A stretch of DNA of 64,000 nucleotides, taken from NCBI GenBank assembly GCA_002280855.1, contig NCEU01000007.1, forward strand, positions 1 to 64,000. Direction: 5' to 3'. Shown here piece after piece: positions 15,693-25,075 of the stretch. Position 1 is the first letter of the stretch, and every line of letters begins with the position of its first letter. The position numbers were made by a program, and so were the translations under genes. Under the pieces are notes generated by a model that searched no databases, was not told where the DNA came from, and was given only the letters and a program-made list of their open reading frames with translations. The stretch comes from Sphingomonadales bacterium 32-65-25 (GTDB lineage: Bacteria; Pseudomonadota; Alphaproteobacteria; Sphingomonadales; Sphingomonadaceae).

Positions 15693-16505
15693 TCAGGGCT
15701 TCTGCACGATCACCTTCAGATAGGTCGCGGGGATGATGGTGCTGCTGTCACCGCCCTGGTTCTGTGCGGCAAACAGCGCGGCCAGTTCGGCCTGCAGGTC
15801 GTCGGCCTTGCCGTTCGCTTCGGCAGCGGCAAAAGCGTTCATCGTCGGCCCATAGAAATGGCGGAAGCTGTCCAGCAATTCCGACGGCGGGCCGGCATGG
15901 CGGAACACATAGGTGGTGGGCGTGCAGCTGATGTGTTCGGCCGGGATGCCAGCGCCGCCAAAGCGGCTCATCACATTGTCCACCACGCCCCAGCTCACCG
16001 GGCTGATGAAGCCTTCGGGCGGCGGCGGGGTATAGGCGGCGCTGATCTTCAATATCTGCGCCACCAGCGTGGGATCGCCCGGAATCCAGTTGCCCATCAC
16101 GATGCGGCCACCGGGTTTCGTCACCCGCACCATCTCGCGCGCCACATCATCGGGGCGCGGCGCGAACATGGCGCCAAAGATGCTGACCAGCAGATCAAAG
16201 CGGTCATCGCCCAGCCCGTCGAGCTTGCTGGCATCGCCCTCTTCGAAACGCAGATTGGCCAGGCCGGCGGCGGCGGCGCGGGCATTGCCAGCGGCGACGA
16301 GATTTTCTGCAATGTCCACACCCAGGACGGTCGCGCCCAACTCGGCCGACGGCAGCGCCGTGGTGCCATCGCCGCAGCCCAGATCGAGCACGTGCAAGCC
16401 CGGGCCAACGCCCAGGCTTTTCACCAGTTCACTGCCGCTGTCACGCATGGTCGCCGCGATACGGGTGAAATCACCCTTTTCCCAAAGGACCTTGTTCGGA
16501 TTCAT
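15693..16505 (-). CDS. Class I SAM-dependent methyltransferase
   Basis: 270 residues from ATG 16505, preceded by GGGAGAA about seven bases upstream; a frame-compatible start six codons earlier lacks such a site. Motif I is complete (LHVLDLGCGDGTTALPSA, about residues 36-53), the ribose-binding acid follows in TVLGVDIAENLV, and motif post-II is visible as FEEGDASKLD. The segment MVRVTKPGGRIVMGNW is typical of ubiE/small-molecule methyltransferases. The substrate cannot be read from the sequence. It stands alone, 58 bp downstream of the divergent photolyase start. Confidence 0.85.
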   Translation of the reverse strand: MNPNKVLWEKGDFTRIAATMRDSGSELVKSLGVGPGLHVLDLGCGDGTTALPSAELGATVLGVDIAENLVAAGNARAAAAGLANLRFEEGDASKLDGLGDDRFDLLVSIFGAMFAPRPDDVAREMVRVTKPGGRIVMGNWIPGDPTLVAQILKISAAYTPPPPEGFISPVSWGVVDNVMSRFGGAGIPAEHISCTPTTYVFRHAGPPSELLDSFRHFYGPTMNAFAAAEANGKADDLQAELAALFAAQNQGGDSSTIIPATYLKVIVQKP

Positions 16506-16627
16506 CTCGGTTCTCCCCCCCAATCCCGAAAGATTACCATGGGGAGCGCATTTTCACGCATGGATTTCCGCTGAAGGGCCGGGCCTGTCATGGGGCGGAC
16601 CACAAGGTCAGGCCCCATGGGTTTTGG

Positions 16628-16840
16628 TCAGGCCGACGTGAGCTGGCCGATACTGGTCGCAACCAGCGTAGTGGCATCCGGCATGGGCAGGCCATTGGCC
16701 CTGTATTCGGCGGTCAGGCGGGTCTTTTCCACCGCCATCTGCGCACCCAACGCGGCGAGATCAAGGCCGCCCTTCTTGGCCTGCGCAAACAGGCCAACCC
16801 AGGCGCGTTCTTCTTCGCCGACATGGTGGGCGATTTCTTC
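16628..16840 (-). pseudogene. Truncated hemerythrin-like (HHE) protein, C-terminal part only
   Basis: Reading the minus strand from 16840, an open frame without start gives EEIAHHVGEEERAWVGLFAQ, KKGGLDLAALGAQMAVEKTRL and ends SIGQLTSA with a stop at 16628-16630. The paired His and downstream Glu match the last metal-ligand region of hemerythrin HHE proteins and the rest matches their C-terminal helix. The N-terminal two thirds and the start codon are missing. The frame is cut off at the stop codon of the small membrane peptide upstream, which points to a deletion joining the two. Confidence 0.65.
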
Positions 16841-16921
16841 TCAACGGAAAAACACGAAATAGAGGATGATGATGATCGGTATTGGCACATCGAACAGCAA
16901 CAGCAGGAGACTTTTGCCCAT
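16841..16921 (-). CDS. 26-residue single-span membrane peptide
   Basis: ATG at 16919-16921 with AAGGA about nine bases upstream opens a 27-codon frame. It starts MGKSLLLLLF, then has a Pro-containing break (DVPIP), then IIIILYFVFF and a final Arg. The composition is that of very short inner-membrane peptides found in many proteobacteria, often unannotated. Its stop codon abuts the hemerythrin remnant in the same frame. Function unknown. Confidence 0.55.
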   Translation of the reverse strand: MGKSLLLLLFDVPIPIIIILYFVFFR

Positions 16922-17078
16922 ATCCGTTCCTTGCGAAGCCTATCACAGCCAATATGATCATCAGTTCCCTGATTGATTGACAGCTTCGGAATCCACCCAA
17001 CGCCTGCGACCTGATGCGCGCCGGCTTGGCAGCGGGCCTGTGACTTGGCATGGAGGCGCCGGGCAAGGGAGGCAGGCG

Positions 17079-17423
17079 ATGACGCTGCAACTATACGGCA
17101 TTCCGAACTGCGACACGGTGAAGAAGGCGCGCACCTTCCTGACGGCCGCCGGCATCGTGCATGATTTCCATGATTACAAGAAGGCCGGCGTGCCCGCCGA
17201 TGCGCTGGCCCGCTGGGTGGCGCGCTGGGGGTGGGAGGCCGTGCTGAACCGCGCCGGCACCACGTTCAAGGCGCTGCCCGATGCGGAAAAGGCCGGGCTG
17301 GATGCAGACAAGGCCATCGCGCTGATGCTTGCCAACCCGTCGATGATCAAGCGGCCGATCGTGGAAGGGGAGGGCGTGGCCCTGATCGGCTTCAAGCCTG
17401 ATGCCTGGGCAGGAGCGTTCTGA
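17079..17423 (+). CDS. ArsC/Spx-family reductase-like protein (YffB type)
   Basis: 114 residues from ATG 17079, preceded by AAGGGAGGCAGG. A thioredoxin-like fold starts with LYGIPNCDTVKKARTFL, where the single Cys of the C-x-T-V-K-K pattern marks the YffB/Spx-like branch and not true arsenate reductase. It closes with PSMIKRPIVE, the cis-Pro-containing glutathione-side motif, and GFKPDAW. A glutathione-dependent thiol reductase role is likely. One base separates its stop from the next gene, so the two form an operon. Confidence 0.87.
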   Translation: MTLQLYGIPNCDTVKKARTFLTAAGIVHDFHDYKKAGVPADALARWVARWGWEAVLNRAGTTFKALPDAEKAGLDADKAIALMLANPSMIKRPIVEGEGVALIGFKPDAWAGAF

Positions 17424-17424
17424 G

Positions 17425-17832
17425 ATGGCGCGCTGGCTGGTGAAATCCGAACCGTTCAAATACAGCTGGGACCAGCTGAACAAGGACGGCCAGACCGCGT
17501 GGGACGGCGTGCGCAACAACCAGGCCGCCATCTATCTGCGCACCATGAAGATCGGCGACGAGCTGTTCTTCTACCATTCGAACGAAGGCCTGTGCATCGT
17601 TGGCATCGCGCAGGTGGTGGGCGAACATTTCATCGATCCCAGCGACCCCAAGGGGCGTTTCCCGGCCGTGCTGGTTGGCCCCACGGCCCCCATGCCCCGC
17701 CCGGTCACGCTGGCTGAAATGAAGGCGGAACCGCGGCTGGCCGGCATGGCGATGTTCCGCCAGTTCCGGCTGAGCGTAGTGCCGATCACCGATGACGAAT
17801 GGAATGTAGTGATGGAGATGGCTGGCACCTGA
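17425..17832 (+). CDS. EVE-domain protein
   Basis: 135 residues covering one EVE domain. It starts with the diagnostic MARWLVKSEP, followed by YSWDQL, TAWDGVRNNQAAIYLR and IGDELFFYHSNEG, where the aromatic pocket residues that hold a modified base are located. EVE proteins belong to the PUA-like fold and are proposed to read modified nucleobases in DNA or RNA. It is in operon with the ArsC-like gene, an arrangement common in alphaproteobacteria. Molecular role remains open. Confidence 0.9.
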   Translation: MARWLVKSEPFKYSWDQLNKDGQTAWDGVRNNQAAIYLRTMKIGDELFFYHSNEGLCIVGIAQVVGEHFIDPSDPKGRFPAVLVGPTAPMPRPVTLAEMKAEPRLAGMAMFRQFRLSVVPITDDEWNVVMEMAGT

Positions 17833-17905
17833 GCCAGGCCGTTTGACCGCTTGCGCGGCGCGGCGCGGCGGGCAAGGGTGGCGCAGTCTGCTGAAGGAAA
17901 CCGCC

Positions 17906-18916
17906 ATGCGCCTGCCTCTTCTCGCCGCTCTCGTGCTTGCCGGCCCTGCCTTTGCCGCCACCCACCAGTTGAAGCCCACCCCACAAACCGTGGCGTGGGG
18001 CCATTATGACGCCAGCGACAAGCCGGTGCTGACCATCAAGTCGGGAGACACGGTGGTGATGCACACATTGCTCACCAACAGCCCCATTGGCCTTGAGCGC
18101 GCGGGGGTGGCGCCACATGACATCGAACCGGAATTGCGAGAGGTGTTCGACGGCGTGCCGCTTTCCGCGCGCGGGCCCGGCGGGCACATCCTCACCGGGC
18201 CGATCGCCATCGAAGGCGCCGAACCCGGCGACACGCTGGAGGTGCGCATCCGCAAGATCGATCTCGCCATTCCCTACAGCTACACCGCTTTCCGTTACGG
18301 CGCCGGCTTCCTCACCGACGATTTTCCCTATTCGCGCATCAAGATCGTGCCGCTCGACCGCGAACGCATGGTTGGCAAGTTCGGCCCCGGCATCGAGGTG
18401 AAGCTGGCGCCGTTCTTCGGCAGCATGGGCGTCGCGCCGCCGGCCACCTTCGGCCGGGTGGATTCGGCCCCGCCCGGCATCAACGGCGGCAACATGGATG
18501 ATAAATTGCTGGTCGCCGGTACTACGCTGTTCCTGCCGGTCTATGTGCCCGGCGCGCTGTTCCAGGCCGGCGACGGGCATGCCGCGCAGGGCAATGGCGA
18601 AGTGACCATCACGGCGCTGGAAACCTCGCTGATCGGCACCTTCGAATTCATCCTGCACAAGAAGACCGCCACACCCTATCCGCGCGCCGAAACCCCAACG
18701 GCCTATATCGCGATGGGTTTCGACGATGATCTGAGCAACGCCACCCGCAAGGCGGTGCGCAACATGATCGATTTCCTGGTGACCGCCAAAGGCATGACTC
18801 GCGACGACGCCTATATGCTGATCAGCGTTTCGGGCGATGTGGAGATCACCGAACTCGTGGACCGCAACAAGGGCGTCCACGTGGTGCTGCCCAAATCGGT
18901 GTTCGTCGGGCGTTAA
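17906..18916 (+). CDS. Secreted acetamidase/formamidase family protein
   Basis: 336 residues from ATG 17906 with AAGGAAA nine bases upstream. The first ~18 residues form a Sec signal peptide with an AFA-A cleavage site, so the protein should be periplasmic. The mature part shows the FmdA/AmdA pattern: TVAWGHYDASDKPVLTIKSGDTV, GGHILTGPIAIEGAEPGDTLEV, NGGNMDDK, GDGHAAQGNGEV and MTRDDAYMLISVSGDVEIT. It would hydrolyse formamide or short amides; the periplasmic form may have another substrate. It overlaps the convergent transporter gene by four bases at the 3' end. Confidence 0.87.
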   Translation: MRLPLLAALVLAGPAFAATHQLKPTPQTVAWGHYDASDKPVLTIKSGDTVVMHTLLTNSPIGLERAGVAPHDIEPELREVFDGVPLSARGPGGHILTGPIAIEGAEPGDTLEVRIRKIDLAIPYSYTAFRYGAGFLTDDFPYSRIKIVPLDRERMVGKFGPGIEVKLAPFFGSMGVAPPATFGRVDSAPPGINGGNMDDKLLVAGTTLFLPVYVPGALFQAGDGHAAQGNGEVTITALETSLIGTFEFILHKKTATPYPRAETPTAYIAMGFDDDLSNATRKAVRNMIDFLVTAKGMTRDDAYMLISVSGDVEITELVDRNKGVHVVLPKSVFVGR

Positions 18917-20355
18917 GCCCGCTCCGCCAACGTGGCCAGATTGGCTTCGTGTCCGGCGCGGCTGAGGCGGTAGCGCGACACGGCAAAGATCATCAGCGCC
19001 CACACCAGCCAGATCGCCGGAACATATGTCGCGCCCAGTTGCCACAGGCTGGACTCCGGAACCTGGCTCGGATTGGCGCCCTTGGGGAATTGTGCCAGAG
19101 TCAGCACGAAGCTGGCGGCCATCACGCCCAGGCCCTGCACCGCCTTGCGGATGAAGGTGTTGGCGGCAAAGAAGATGCCCTCGTTGCGCCGGCCGGTGCG
19201 CACTTCAGCCTGTTCGACGAGATCGGCCAGCATCGAGGCGGTGAGCGCCTGGAAACATATGATCAGGCCAACATCGATCATGGTGACGAAGAACACGATC
19301 CAGAAAATCGCTGGATCGCCGTTGGGCGGCAGCAGCCCGAACAGCCGCAGGATGATCGGCAGCGGTAGCACGATCCCGGCCAGCAGCCCGATCACCACCG
19401 CCCCGCGCTGCTTGCCAAGCGTGCGGCTGACCACGGGTGACATTGCCCCGCCGATGGCGGCGGAAAGGAACACGCTCATGGTGATCAGTCCGATCTGTTC
19501 GGAACTGAAACCCCAGAAATAGGCTGAGAAATAGAAGCTGAGCGAGGCCGAGATGCCGGTGGCGATGGCGCCGAAGAGCGCCGCCATGAACAGCGCCGAG
19601 AAGTCGCGATTGGCGATGGTTTCGAAAATCTCGCTGAAGATGGCCTTCAGGCCCAGGGCGCGCTTTGCCTGGGCGGCGCGCAGATGCTTGATGTGGCTGT
19701 GCGTGCCCAGCGCGGAGATCATGATCGCCACGAAGATCAGCGCCGAAGCGATCATGCCATAGAGCTGGTAGGAATCGCGGTTGAACTGGCCGTTGGGGAT
19801 GGCCGCCGTGGCAAAGGCGGGGAAGATCAGGGTGAAATTCGCCACCGTCATGATGCTGCCGATCACCCAGGCAAAGAACAGCCGCCAGCCGAACAGCGCG
19901 CTGCGTTCATCATAGCTGCGCGCCAGTTCCGGCCCCAGCGCGGTGCTGGGAATTTCATAGAAACTGATGCTGATGCGGATTAGCGTGGCCAGCCCCAGCA
20001 GATACCAGAACAGCGACGTCTGCGACCAGCCGGCGGGCGGATCCCAGATCAGGAAATAGGTGGCGGCCGTCGGCAGCGCAGAAGCATAGAGGAACGGGTG
20101 TCGCCGCCCCCAGCGCGAGCGCAGATTATCCGACCAATAGCCGATGATCGGATCGGCAACCGCATCGATCACCAGCGCGATGGTAATGGCCAGGCCGACC
20201 AGCCGCGCATCCACCCCGATCACCTGACTGTAGAACAACAGTAGGAAATAGCTGAACCCGCCATCCTTCACGCCATAGGCGCCGGCGCCAAAGCCATAGG
20301 CGATGCGCGTTCCCAGACGCGGCTTGTCGGGATGTTCGGCTGCAGCTGCTGCCAT
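18913..20355 (-). CDS. GPH-type sugar:cation symporter (MFS, MelB-like)
   Basis: 480 residues from ATG 20355, chosen because AAGGGG lies ten bases upstream; ATG 20385 adds ten residues. About twelve membrane spans are visible. The signature of the glycoside-pentoside-hexuronide family is present: [29 protein letters not shown] at the start, [30 protein letters not shown] at loop 2-3, and [12 protein letters not shown]. It would take up a glycoside or sugar acid with Na+ or H+. No sugar-catabolic gene lies beside it, so the substrate is unknown. Confidence 0.87.
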   Translation of the reverse strand: MAAAAAEHPDKPRLGTRIAYGFGAGAYGVKDGGFSYFLLLFYSQVIGVDARLVGLAITIALVIDAVADPIIGYWSDNLRSRWGRRHPFLYASALPTAATYFLIWDPPAGWSQTSLFWYLLGLATLIRISISFYEIPSTALGPELARSYDERSALFGWRLFFAWVIGSIMTVANFTLIFPAFATAAIPNGQFNRDSYQLYGMIASALIFVAIMISALGTHSHIKHLRAAQAKRALGLKAIFSEIFETIANRDFSALFMAALFGAIATGISASLSFYFSAYFWGFSSEQIGLITMSVFLSAAIGGAMSPVVSRTLGKQRGAVVIGLLAGIVLPLPIILRLFGLLPPNGDPAIFWIVFFVTMIDVGLIICFQALTASMLADLVEQAEVRTGRRNEGIFFAANTFIRKAVQGLGVMAASFVLTLAQFPKGANPSQVPESSLWQLGATYVPAIWLVWALMIFAVSRYRLSRAGHEANLATLAERA

Positions 20356-20553
20356 GCTGATCGTCCCCTTGGCGTTGCCGATCATGCGCCGGCGTTGGCC
20401 ACTTTGTGCTGCACTATCAGCGGGGAAGGGCGGCCTGTAAAGCCGGTCTGGACGCCGCCGTCAGCCTGTGCGCTGCCAAGGCGATCGGATCGCACGGCCG
20501 GCGGCCAAGCAGTCTGGTTGATGTGCAGGGGCCGGGGGGCTAAAGGCCCGCCC

Positions 20554-21405
20554 ATGAGCACCACTTTCACACTGGACACCGCAACAAGCCGCGCCCACCC
20601 GGTGCCGGAGCCGCTGCGGCGGTTGACGGTGCCGGCCATCGCCAAGCGCAAGGGCGGCGAACCGATCGTAATGCTCACGGCTTACACAGCGCGCATGGCG
20701 CAGCTGCTCGATCCGCATTGCGATCTGCTGCTGGTCGGCGATTCGCTCGGGCAGGTGATCTATGGCCTCGACACCACGGTGAAGGTATCGCTGGACATGA
20801 TGATCGCGCACGGCGCCGCAGTTGTTCGTGGTTCCTATCGCAGCGTCGTCGTGATCGATCTGCCCTTCGGCTCCTACGAGGAAAGTCCGCAGGCCGCCTT
20901 CCGCACGGCGGCGCGGGTGATGCAGGAAACCGGTGCCGCTGCGGTCAAGCTGGAAGGCGGCGCGGTGATGGCGCCCACGGTGAAGTTCCTCTCCGAACGC
21001 GGCATTCCGGTGATGGCGCATGTTGGCCTCACCCCGCAGGCGGTCAATGCGCTGGGCGGCTATGGCGCGCGCGGGCGCAGCGAGGCCGAAGCGGCCAAGA
21101 TCCTGGATGATGCCAAGGCCGTGGCCGAGGCCGGCTGCTTTGCCCTGGTGGTGGAAGGTGTGGTGGAGCCGCTGGCTGTCGCCATCACGCAGGCCGTGGC
21201 CTGCCCAACCATCGGCATCGGCGCGTCGCCCACCTGCGATGGCCAGGTGCTGGTGGTGGACGACATGCTGGGCATGTTCGAACGGGTGCCACGCTTCGTG
21301 GAACGCTTCGATGATCTGGCCGCGCGGATTTCCGATGCGGCGGCGCGCTATGCCGGCGCCGTGCGTGAACGGCGTTTTCCGGGTGATGCGCAGCTCTATC
21401 GGTAA
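20554..21405 (+). CDS. panB: 3-methyl-2-oxobutanoate hydroxymethyltransferase
   Basis: 283 residues from ATG 20554. It is a (beta/alpha)8 enzyme that transfers a hydroxymethyl group from methylene-tetrahydrofolate to ketoisovalerate, the first committed step to pantothenate and CoA. Visible PanB blocks are [31 protein letters not shown] with the metal-binding Asp, [42 protein letters not shown], and VVEGVV followed by GIGAS. Length is normal (263-290 is usual). The upstream leader is long and GC-rich with no evident ribosome site, so the start is less sure than the function. Confidence 0.95.
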   Translation: MSTTFTLDTATSRAHPVPEPLRRLTVPAIAKRKGGEPIVMLTAYTARMAQLLDPHCDLLLVGDSLGQVIYGLDTTVKVSLDMMIAHGAAVVRGSYRSVVVIDLPFGSYEESPQAAFRTAARVMQETGAAAVKLEGGAVMAPTVKFLSERGIPVMAHVGLTPQAVNALGGYGARGRSEAEAAKILDDAKAVAEAGCFALVVEGVVEPLAVAITQAVACPTIGIGASPTCDGQVLVVDDMLGMFERVPRFVERFDDLAARISDAAARYAGAVRERRFPGDAQLYR

Positions 21406-21489
21406 GTCTTTACCTTTGATGCGCTGTCGGGCATTCACGCCCCGGCAAGAGTGGCGATGCCATTCCCACGCTTGAGGAGCTTGACGACC

Positions 21490-22197
21490 TTGGCCAACAC
21501 GCCTGCCAATCCCGAAGATGCCTTTCTGCGTGAAGTGGACGAGGAATATCGCCGCTCGCAGCTCGCGAACCTGTGGAAGCGGTTTGGCACGCTGGCCATT
21601 GCCGCGCTGATCCTGGCGCTGGCTGGCCTTGCCGGCTGGCTGTTCTGGCAGGACCGGCAGGAAAAGGCCGCTGGCGAAGCCGGTGCCGCGCTGACCCGCG
21701 CCATCGAGCAGTTGGAAGTGGGCGATGGCGCCCGCGCCCGCCCGGTGCTGGAAGCGATGACGCGCGATGGCCCCGGTGCCTATTCGGGGTTGGCGCGCAT
21801 GGTGCTGGCCAATGATGCGCTGGCCGGCGGTGACAAGCCCAAGGCCCGCGGCCTGTATGAAGCCGTGGCAAACGACAGCGCGCTGCCGCAGCCGCTGCGC
21901 GATGCCGCGCTGGTGAAGGCGGTGCGCGTTGGCTTTGATCAAATGCGCCCGGCCGAGGTGGTGGCAAAACTGAAACCGCTGGCGGTGCCGGGCAATGCCT
22001 GGTTCGGCGTGGCCGGTGAACTGGTGGCGGTGGCCCATTTCAAGGATGGCAAGCCGGAACTGGCCAAACCGATCCTGATGGCGATGGCCAAGGATGAATT
22101 GCTCAGCCCGTCCTTGCGCAGCCGCGCGGCGCAGCTGGCGATTGCCGCCGGGGTGGATATCGCGACGCTGGGCATCAACACCCAGCCGGCGAAATGA
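21490..22197 (+). CDS. YfgM-like tetratricopeptide inner-membrane protein, BamB neighbour
   Basis: 235 residues if it starts at TTG 21490, which has GAGGAG ten bases upstream; ATG 21451 gives 13 more residues but has no ribosome site. The N-terminus has the family pattern EDAFLREVDEEYRR, followed by one membrane span (about 38-57) and a periplasmic helical-repeat region (GDGARARPVLEAM, GDKPKARGLYEAV). YfgM-type proteins anchor at the inner membrane and work with periplasmic chaperones. The position just before bamB and der is conserved across proteobacteria, which supports the call. Confidence 0.83.
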   Translation: MANTPANPEDAFLREVDEEYRRSQLANLWKRFGTLAIAALILALAGLAGWLFWQDRQEKAAGEAGAALTRAIEQLEVGDGARARPVLEAMTRDGPGAYSGLARMVLANDALAGGDKPKARGLYEAVANDSALPQPLRDAALVKAVRVGFDQMRPAEVVAKLKPLAVPGNAWFGVAGELVAVAHFKDGKPELAKPILMAMAKDELLSPSLRSRAAQLAIAAGVDIATLGINTQPAK

Positions 22198-22207
22198 GGG
22201 ACAACAG

Positions 22208-23572
22208 GTGAACAACCGCAGCACAGTCCGCACCGTCGCCATCGTGGCCATGGCCAGCCTTGCGCTGGCCAGTTGCGGCGTTTTCAAGAAGGGGGGCGGC
22301 AGGTCCCGCACCCCGACGATCGGGGAGCGTATTCCGATCCTCAGCTTTGAAACCCGCGTGGAAGCGGAGACCGAGCTGAAGGATCTGGCCATCGTGCTGC
22401 CGCCGCCGGAAACCAATGCGGAATGGGCGCAGCCGGGCGGTTCGGCTGCCAAGGTCGGCGGCCACCTCGTGCTGGCTGAACAGCCGGCGCAGGTGTGGAG
22501 CGCCAGCATCGGCAAAGGCAGCAGCGGCACCGCCCGCCTGAACGCCGCGCCGGTGGTGGGCGCCGGCAAGGTCTTTACCGTCGATATCGGCGGCCAGGTC
22601 AGCGCCTTTGATGCCAAATCCGGTGCCGTGGCCTGGCGCGCCACCGTGAAGATTCCCAAGCGCGGCAGCCGCGCGGCCTTTGGCGGCGGCGTCGCCTATG
22701 GCGATGGCCGGGTCTATGTCGCCACCGGCTATGGCGTGGCGCTGGCCTATGACGCCGAAACCGGCAAGCAATTGTGGGAACGCCCGCTGGTGCAGCCGCT
22801 GCGCGGCGCGCCCAGTGTTTCCGGCCCGCGCGTGTTTTTCCTGAGCCAGGACAATCAGCTGCACGCGCTCGATGGCGCCACGGGTGAAGTCAGCTGGACT
22901 GTGCCCGGTACGGTGGAGCCGGCCTGCATCCTGGGCACGGGCGCGCCGGCGGTGTCGCTCGATACGGTGGTGGCAGGCTTCTGCTCGGGCGAATTGAAGG
23001 CGCTGCGCGGTGAAAATGGCCGCACCGTTTGGGAAGACCAGCTGGCCCGTACCGGGCGCTCGACCGCGATGGCAGCGCTGGCCGATATCGATGGGTCGCC
23101 GGTCATCGATCGTGGCCGGGTGTTTGCCGTGGGCCATGGTGGCCGCATGGTGGCGCTGGAACTGGCGACCGGCCAGCGCGTGTGGGAACGCAATTTCGCC
23201 GGCGTGTGGACGCCGTGGGCGGCTGGTGAGTTTCTTTATCTCGTCACGGTGGATGGCGAAGTGCTGTGCATCACCCGCAGCGAAGGCAAGTTGCGCTGGG
23301 TCAGCCGGCTCGCCCGCTTCAAGAAGGACAAGCCGGGCAAGAACGGCAAGCCGGGCGTGCAGAAGGGGCCGATCCTGTGGGCCGGGCCAGTTCTGGCCAG
23401 TGAACGCCTGTGGGTGGCCAGTTCCAACCGCGAACTGGTTGCGCTTGATGCCTATGAAGGCAAGCGCGTCGCCAGCATCAAGCTGAAGGCGGAAGCCTAT
23501 CTGCCGCCGGTGGTGGCAGGCGGCATGATGTACATGCTCACCGACGATGGTTCGCTGACAGCCTATCGTTAA
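22208..23572 (+). CDS. bamB: Outer-membrane assembly lipoprotein BamB
   Basis: 454 residues from GTG 22208, ten bases after the previous stop, with GAGGGAC as ribosome site. A lipoprotein signal ends in LALASC, so Cys ~23 is lipidated. The rest is an eight-bladed PQQ-like beta-propeller, seen as repeated blade ends (VFTVDIGGQVSAFDAKSGAVAWR, YAVALAYD-type ETGKQLWERPL, LHALDGATGEVSWTV, MVALELATGQRVWER, LVALDAYEGKRVAS). BamB binds BamA and helps insert outer-membrane beta-barrels, such as the giant autotransporter encoded 2.2 kb downstream. A Lys/Gly-rich loop (about 375-392) is unusual. Confidence 0.9.
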   Translation: MNNRSTVRTVAIVAMASLALASCGVFKKGGGRSRTPTIGERIPILSFETRVEAETELKDLAIVLPPPETNAEWAQPGGSAAKVGGHLVLAEQPAQVWSASIGKGSSGTARLNAAPVVGAGKVFTVDIGGQVSAFDAKSGAVAWRATVKIPKRGSRAAFGGGVAYGDGRVYVATGYGVALAYDAETGKQLWERPLVQPLRGAPSVSGPRVFFLSQDNQLHALDGATGEVSWTVPGTVEPACILGTGAPAVSLDTVVAGFCSGELKALRGENGRTVWEDQLARTGRSTAMAALADIDGSPVIDRGRVFAVGHGGRMVALELATGQRVWERNFAGVWTPWAAGEFLYLVTVDGEVLCITRSEGKLRWVSRLARFKKDKPGKNGKPGVQKGPILWAGPVLASERLWVASSNRELVALDAYEGKRVASIKLKAEAYLPPVVAGGMMYMLTDDGSLTAYR

Positions 23573-23599
23573 TGGCCGCGCGCTGCTAAAGCGCGCGGC

Positions 23600-25027
23600 A
23601 TGTCCTCTGCCAACATTCTCGATTTCGACGCCGACGCGCCGCGCGTGGCCATCGTCGGCCGCCCCAACGTCGGCAAATCCACCCTGTTCAATCGGCTGGT
23701 CGGCCGCCGCCTGGCGCTGGTTGATGATCAGCCCGGCGTCACCCGTGACCGCCGCGAAGGCAGTGCCAGCCTGTTCGATCTGAATTTCGTTGCGGTTGAT
23801 ACCGCCGGCTTTGAAGACGGCAGCGAGGAAAGCCTGTCGGGCCGCATGCGCGCCCAGACCGAGGCCGCCGTCGGCCGCGCCACCGTGGCGCTGCTGGTGT
23901 ACGACGCCCGCGCCGGGGTGACGCCGATGGATCGGCATTTTGCCGCCTGGCTGCGGCGCAGCGGTGTGCCGATGGTGCTGGTCGCCAACAAGGCCGAAGG
24001 GATGCAGGCCGAAACCGGCATCAACGAAGGCCATGAGCTGGGCTTTGGTGAACCCATCGGGCTTTCAGCCGAACATGGCCTGGGCTTGGCTGATCTCTAT
24101 CAGGCGCTGGCGCCGTTTCTGGCCGAAGCCCCTGTTGCCGAAAGCGAAGACGACGACACGCCGCCTGCCGACGAAGACAGCGAAATCCCGGAACCGCCGC
24201 CCGGCCCGCTGAAGCTCGCCATCGTCGGCCGCCCCAATGCCGGCAAGTCGACCCTGATCAACAAGCTGCTGGGTGAACAGCGCCTCGTCACCGGGCCGGA
24301 AGCCGGCATCACCCGCGATTCCATCGCCATCGATTGGGACTGGGTGGACCGCGACGGCGCTGTGCAGCACGTCCGCCTGATCGACACTGCGGGCCTCAGG
24401 AAACGCGCCAAGGTCACCGACAAGCTGGAAAAGCTGTCGGCCGCCGATACCAAGCTGGCCATCGATTTCGCCGAAGTCGTGGTGCTGCTGCTCGATTCAA
24501 CGCTGGGCCTGGAGGCGCAGGATCTGCGCATTGCCGACAAGGTGCTTTCCGAAGGCCGCGCGCTGATCATCGCACTCAACAAATGGGATGCCGCCCACGA
24601 CCAGAGCCGCCTGTTCCAGGGTGTGAGGAGGGCGCTGGACGATGGTTTGAGCCAAGTGAAGGGCGTGCCCTTGCTCACCTGTTCGGGCGCCACCGGCAAG
24701 GGGCTCGACACGCTGATCGAAGTGGCGATGACGACGCGCCAGCGCTGGTCGCGGCGGGTGCCGACGTCCGCGCTCAACCGTTGGTTCGAAACCGCCACCG
24801 ATCGCAACCCGCCGCCGGCGCCGGGCGGCGTGCGCATCAAGCTGCGCTATGTCACGCAGGTCGCGACGCGGCCGCCCACCTTCGTGGTGTTCGGCAACCG
24901 CACCGAAGGTCTGCCGGCCAGCTATGCCCGCTATCTCACCAACAGCCTGTCGACCGATCTGGATTTTGGCGGCCTGCCGATCCGATTGACGTTCCGCGGC
25001 GGGCGCAACCCATATCACAAGAAATAG
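23600..25027 (+). CDS. der: Ribosome-assembly GTPase Der (EngA)
   Basis: 475 residues with two G domains in tandem, unique to Der. The first P-loop GRPNVGKST is at residues 20-28, with DTAGF as G3 and NKAEG as G4. The second P-loop GRPNAGKST is at about 210-218, with DTAGL and NKWD. A very acidic linker (AESEDDDTPPADEDSEIPE) joins them. The KH-like C-terminal domain follows (RVPTSALNRWFE, PPAPGGVRIKLRYVTQ, FRGGRNPYHKK). Der matures the 50S ribosomal subunit and is essential. It is 27 bp downstream of bamB, the usual gene order. Confidence 0.96.
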   Translation: MSSANILDFDADAPRVAIVGRPNVGKSTLFNRLVGRRLALVDDQPGVTRDRREGSASLFDLNFVAVDTAGFEDGSEESLSGRMRAQTEAAVGRATVALLVYDARAGVTPMDRHFAAWLRRSGVPMVLVANKAEGMQAETGINEGHELGFGEPIGLSAEHGLGLADLYQALAPFLAEAPVAESEDDDTPPADEDSEIPEPPPGPLKLAIVGRPNAGKSTLINKLLGEQRLVTGPEAGITRDSIAIDWDWVDRDGAVQHVRLIDTAGLRKRAKVTDKLEKLSAADTKLAIDFAEVVVLLLDSTLGLEAQDLRIADKVLSEGRALIIALNKWDAAHDQSRLFQGVRRALDDGLSQVKGVPLLTCSGATGKGLDTLIEVAMTTRQRWSRRVPTSALNRWFETATDRNPPPAPGGVRIKLRYVTQVATRPPTFVVFGNRTEGLPASYARYLTNSLSTDLDFGGLPIRLTFRGGRNPYHKK

Positions 25028-25075
25028 GGGCTGCCGGCCCCGGACACAGGCAAGGGGCGGAACGGGGGCAGGGCG

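Noticed and set aside
20461..22659. 732-codon minus-strand open frame across panB and bamB
   Set aside because: It spans three well-recognised plus-strand genes and has no recognisable domain.
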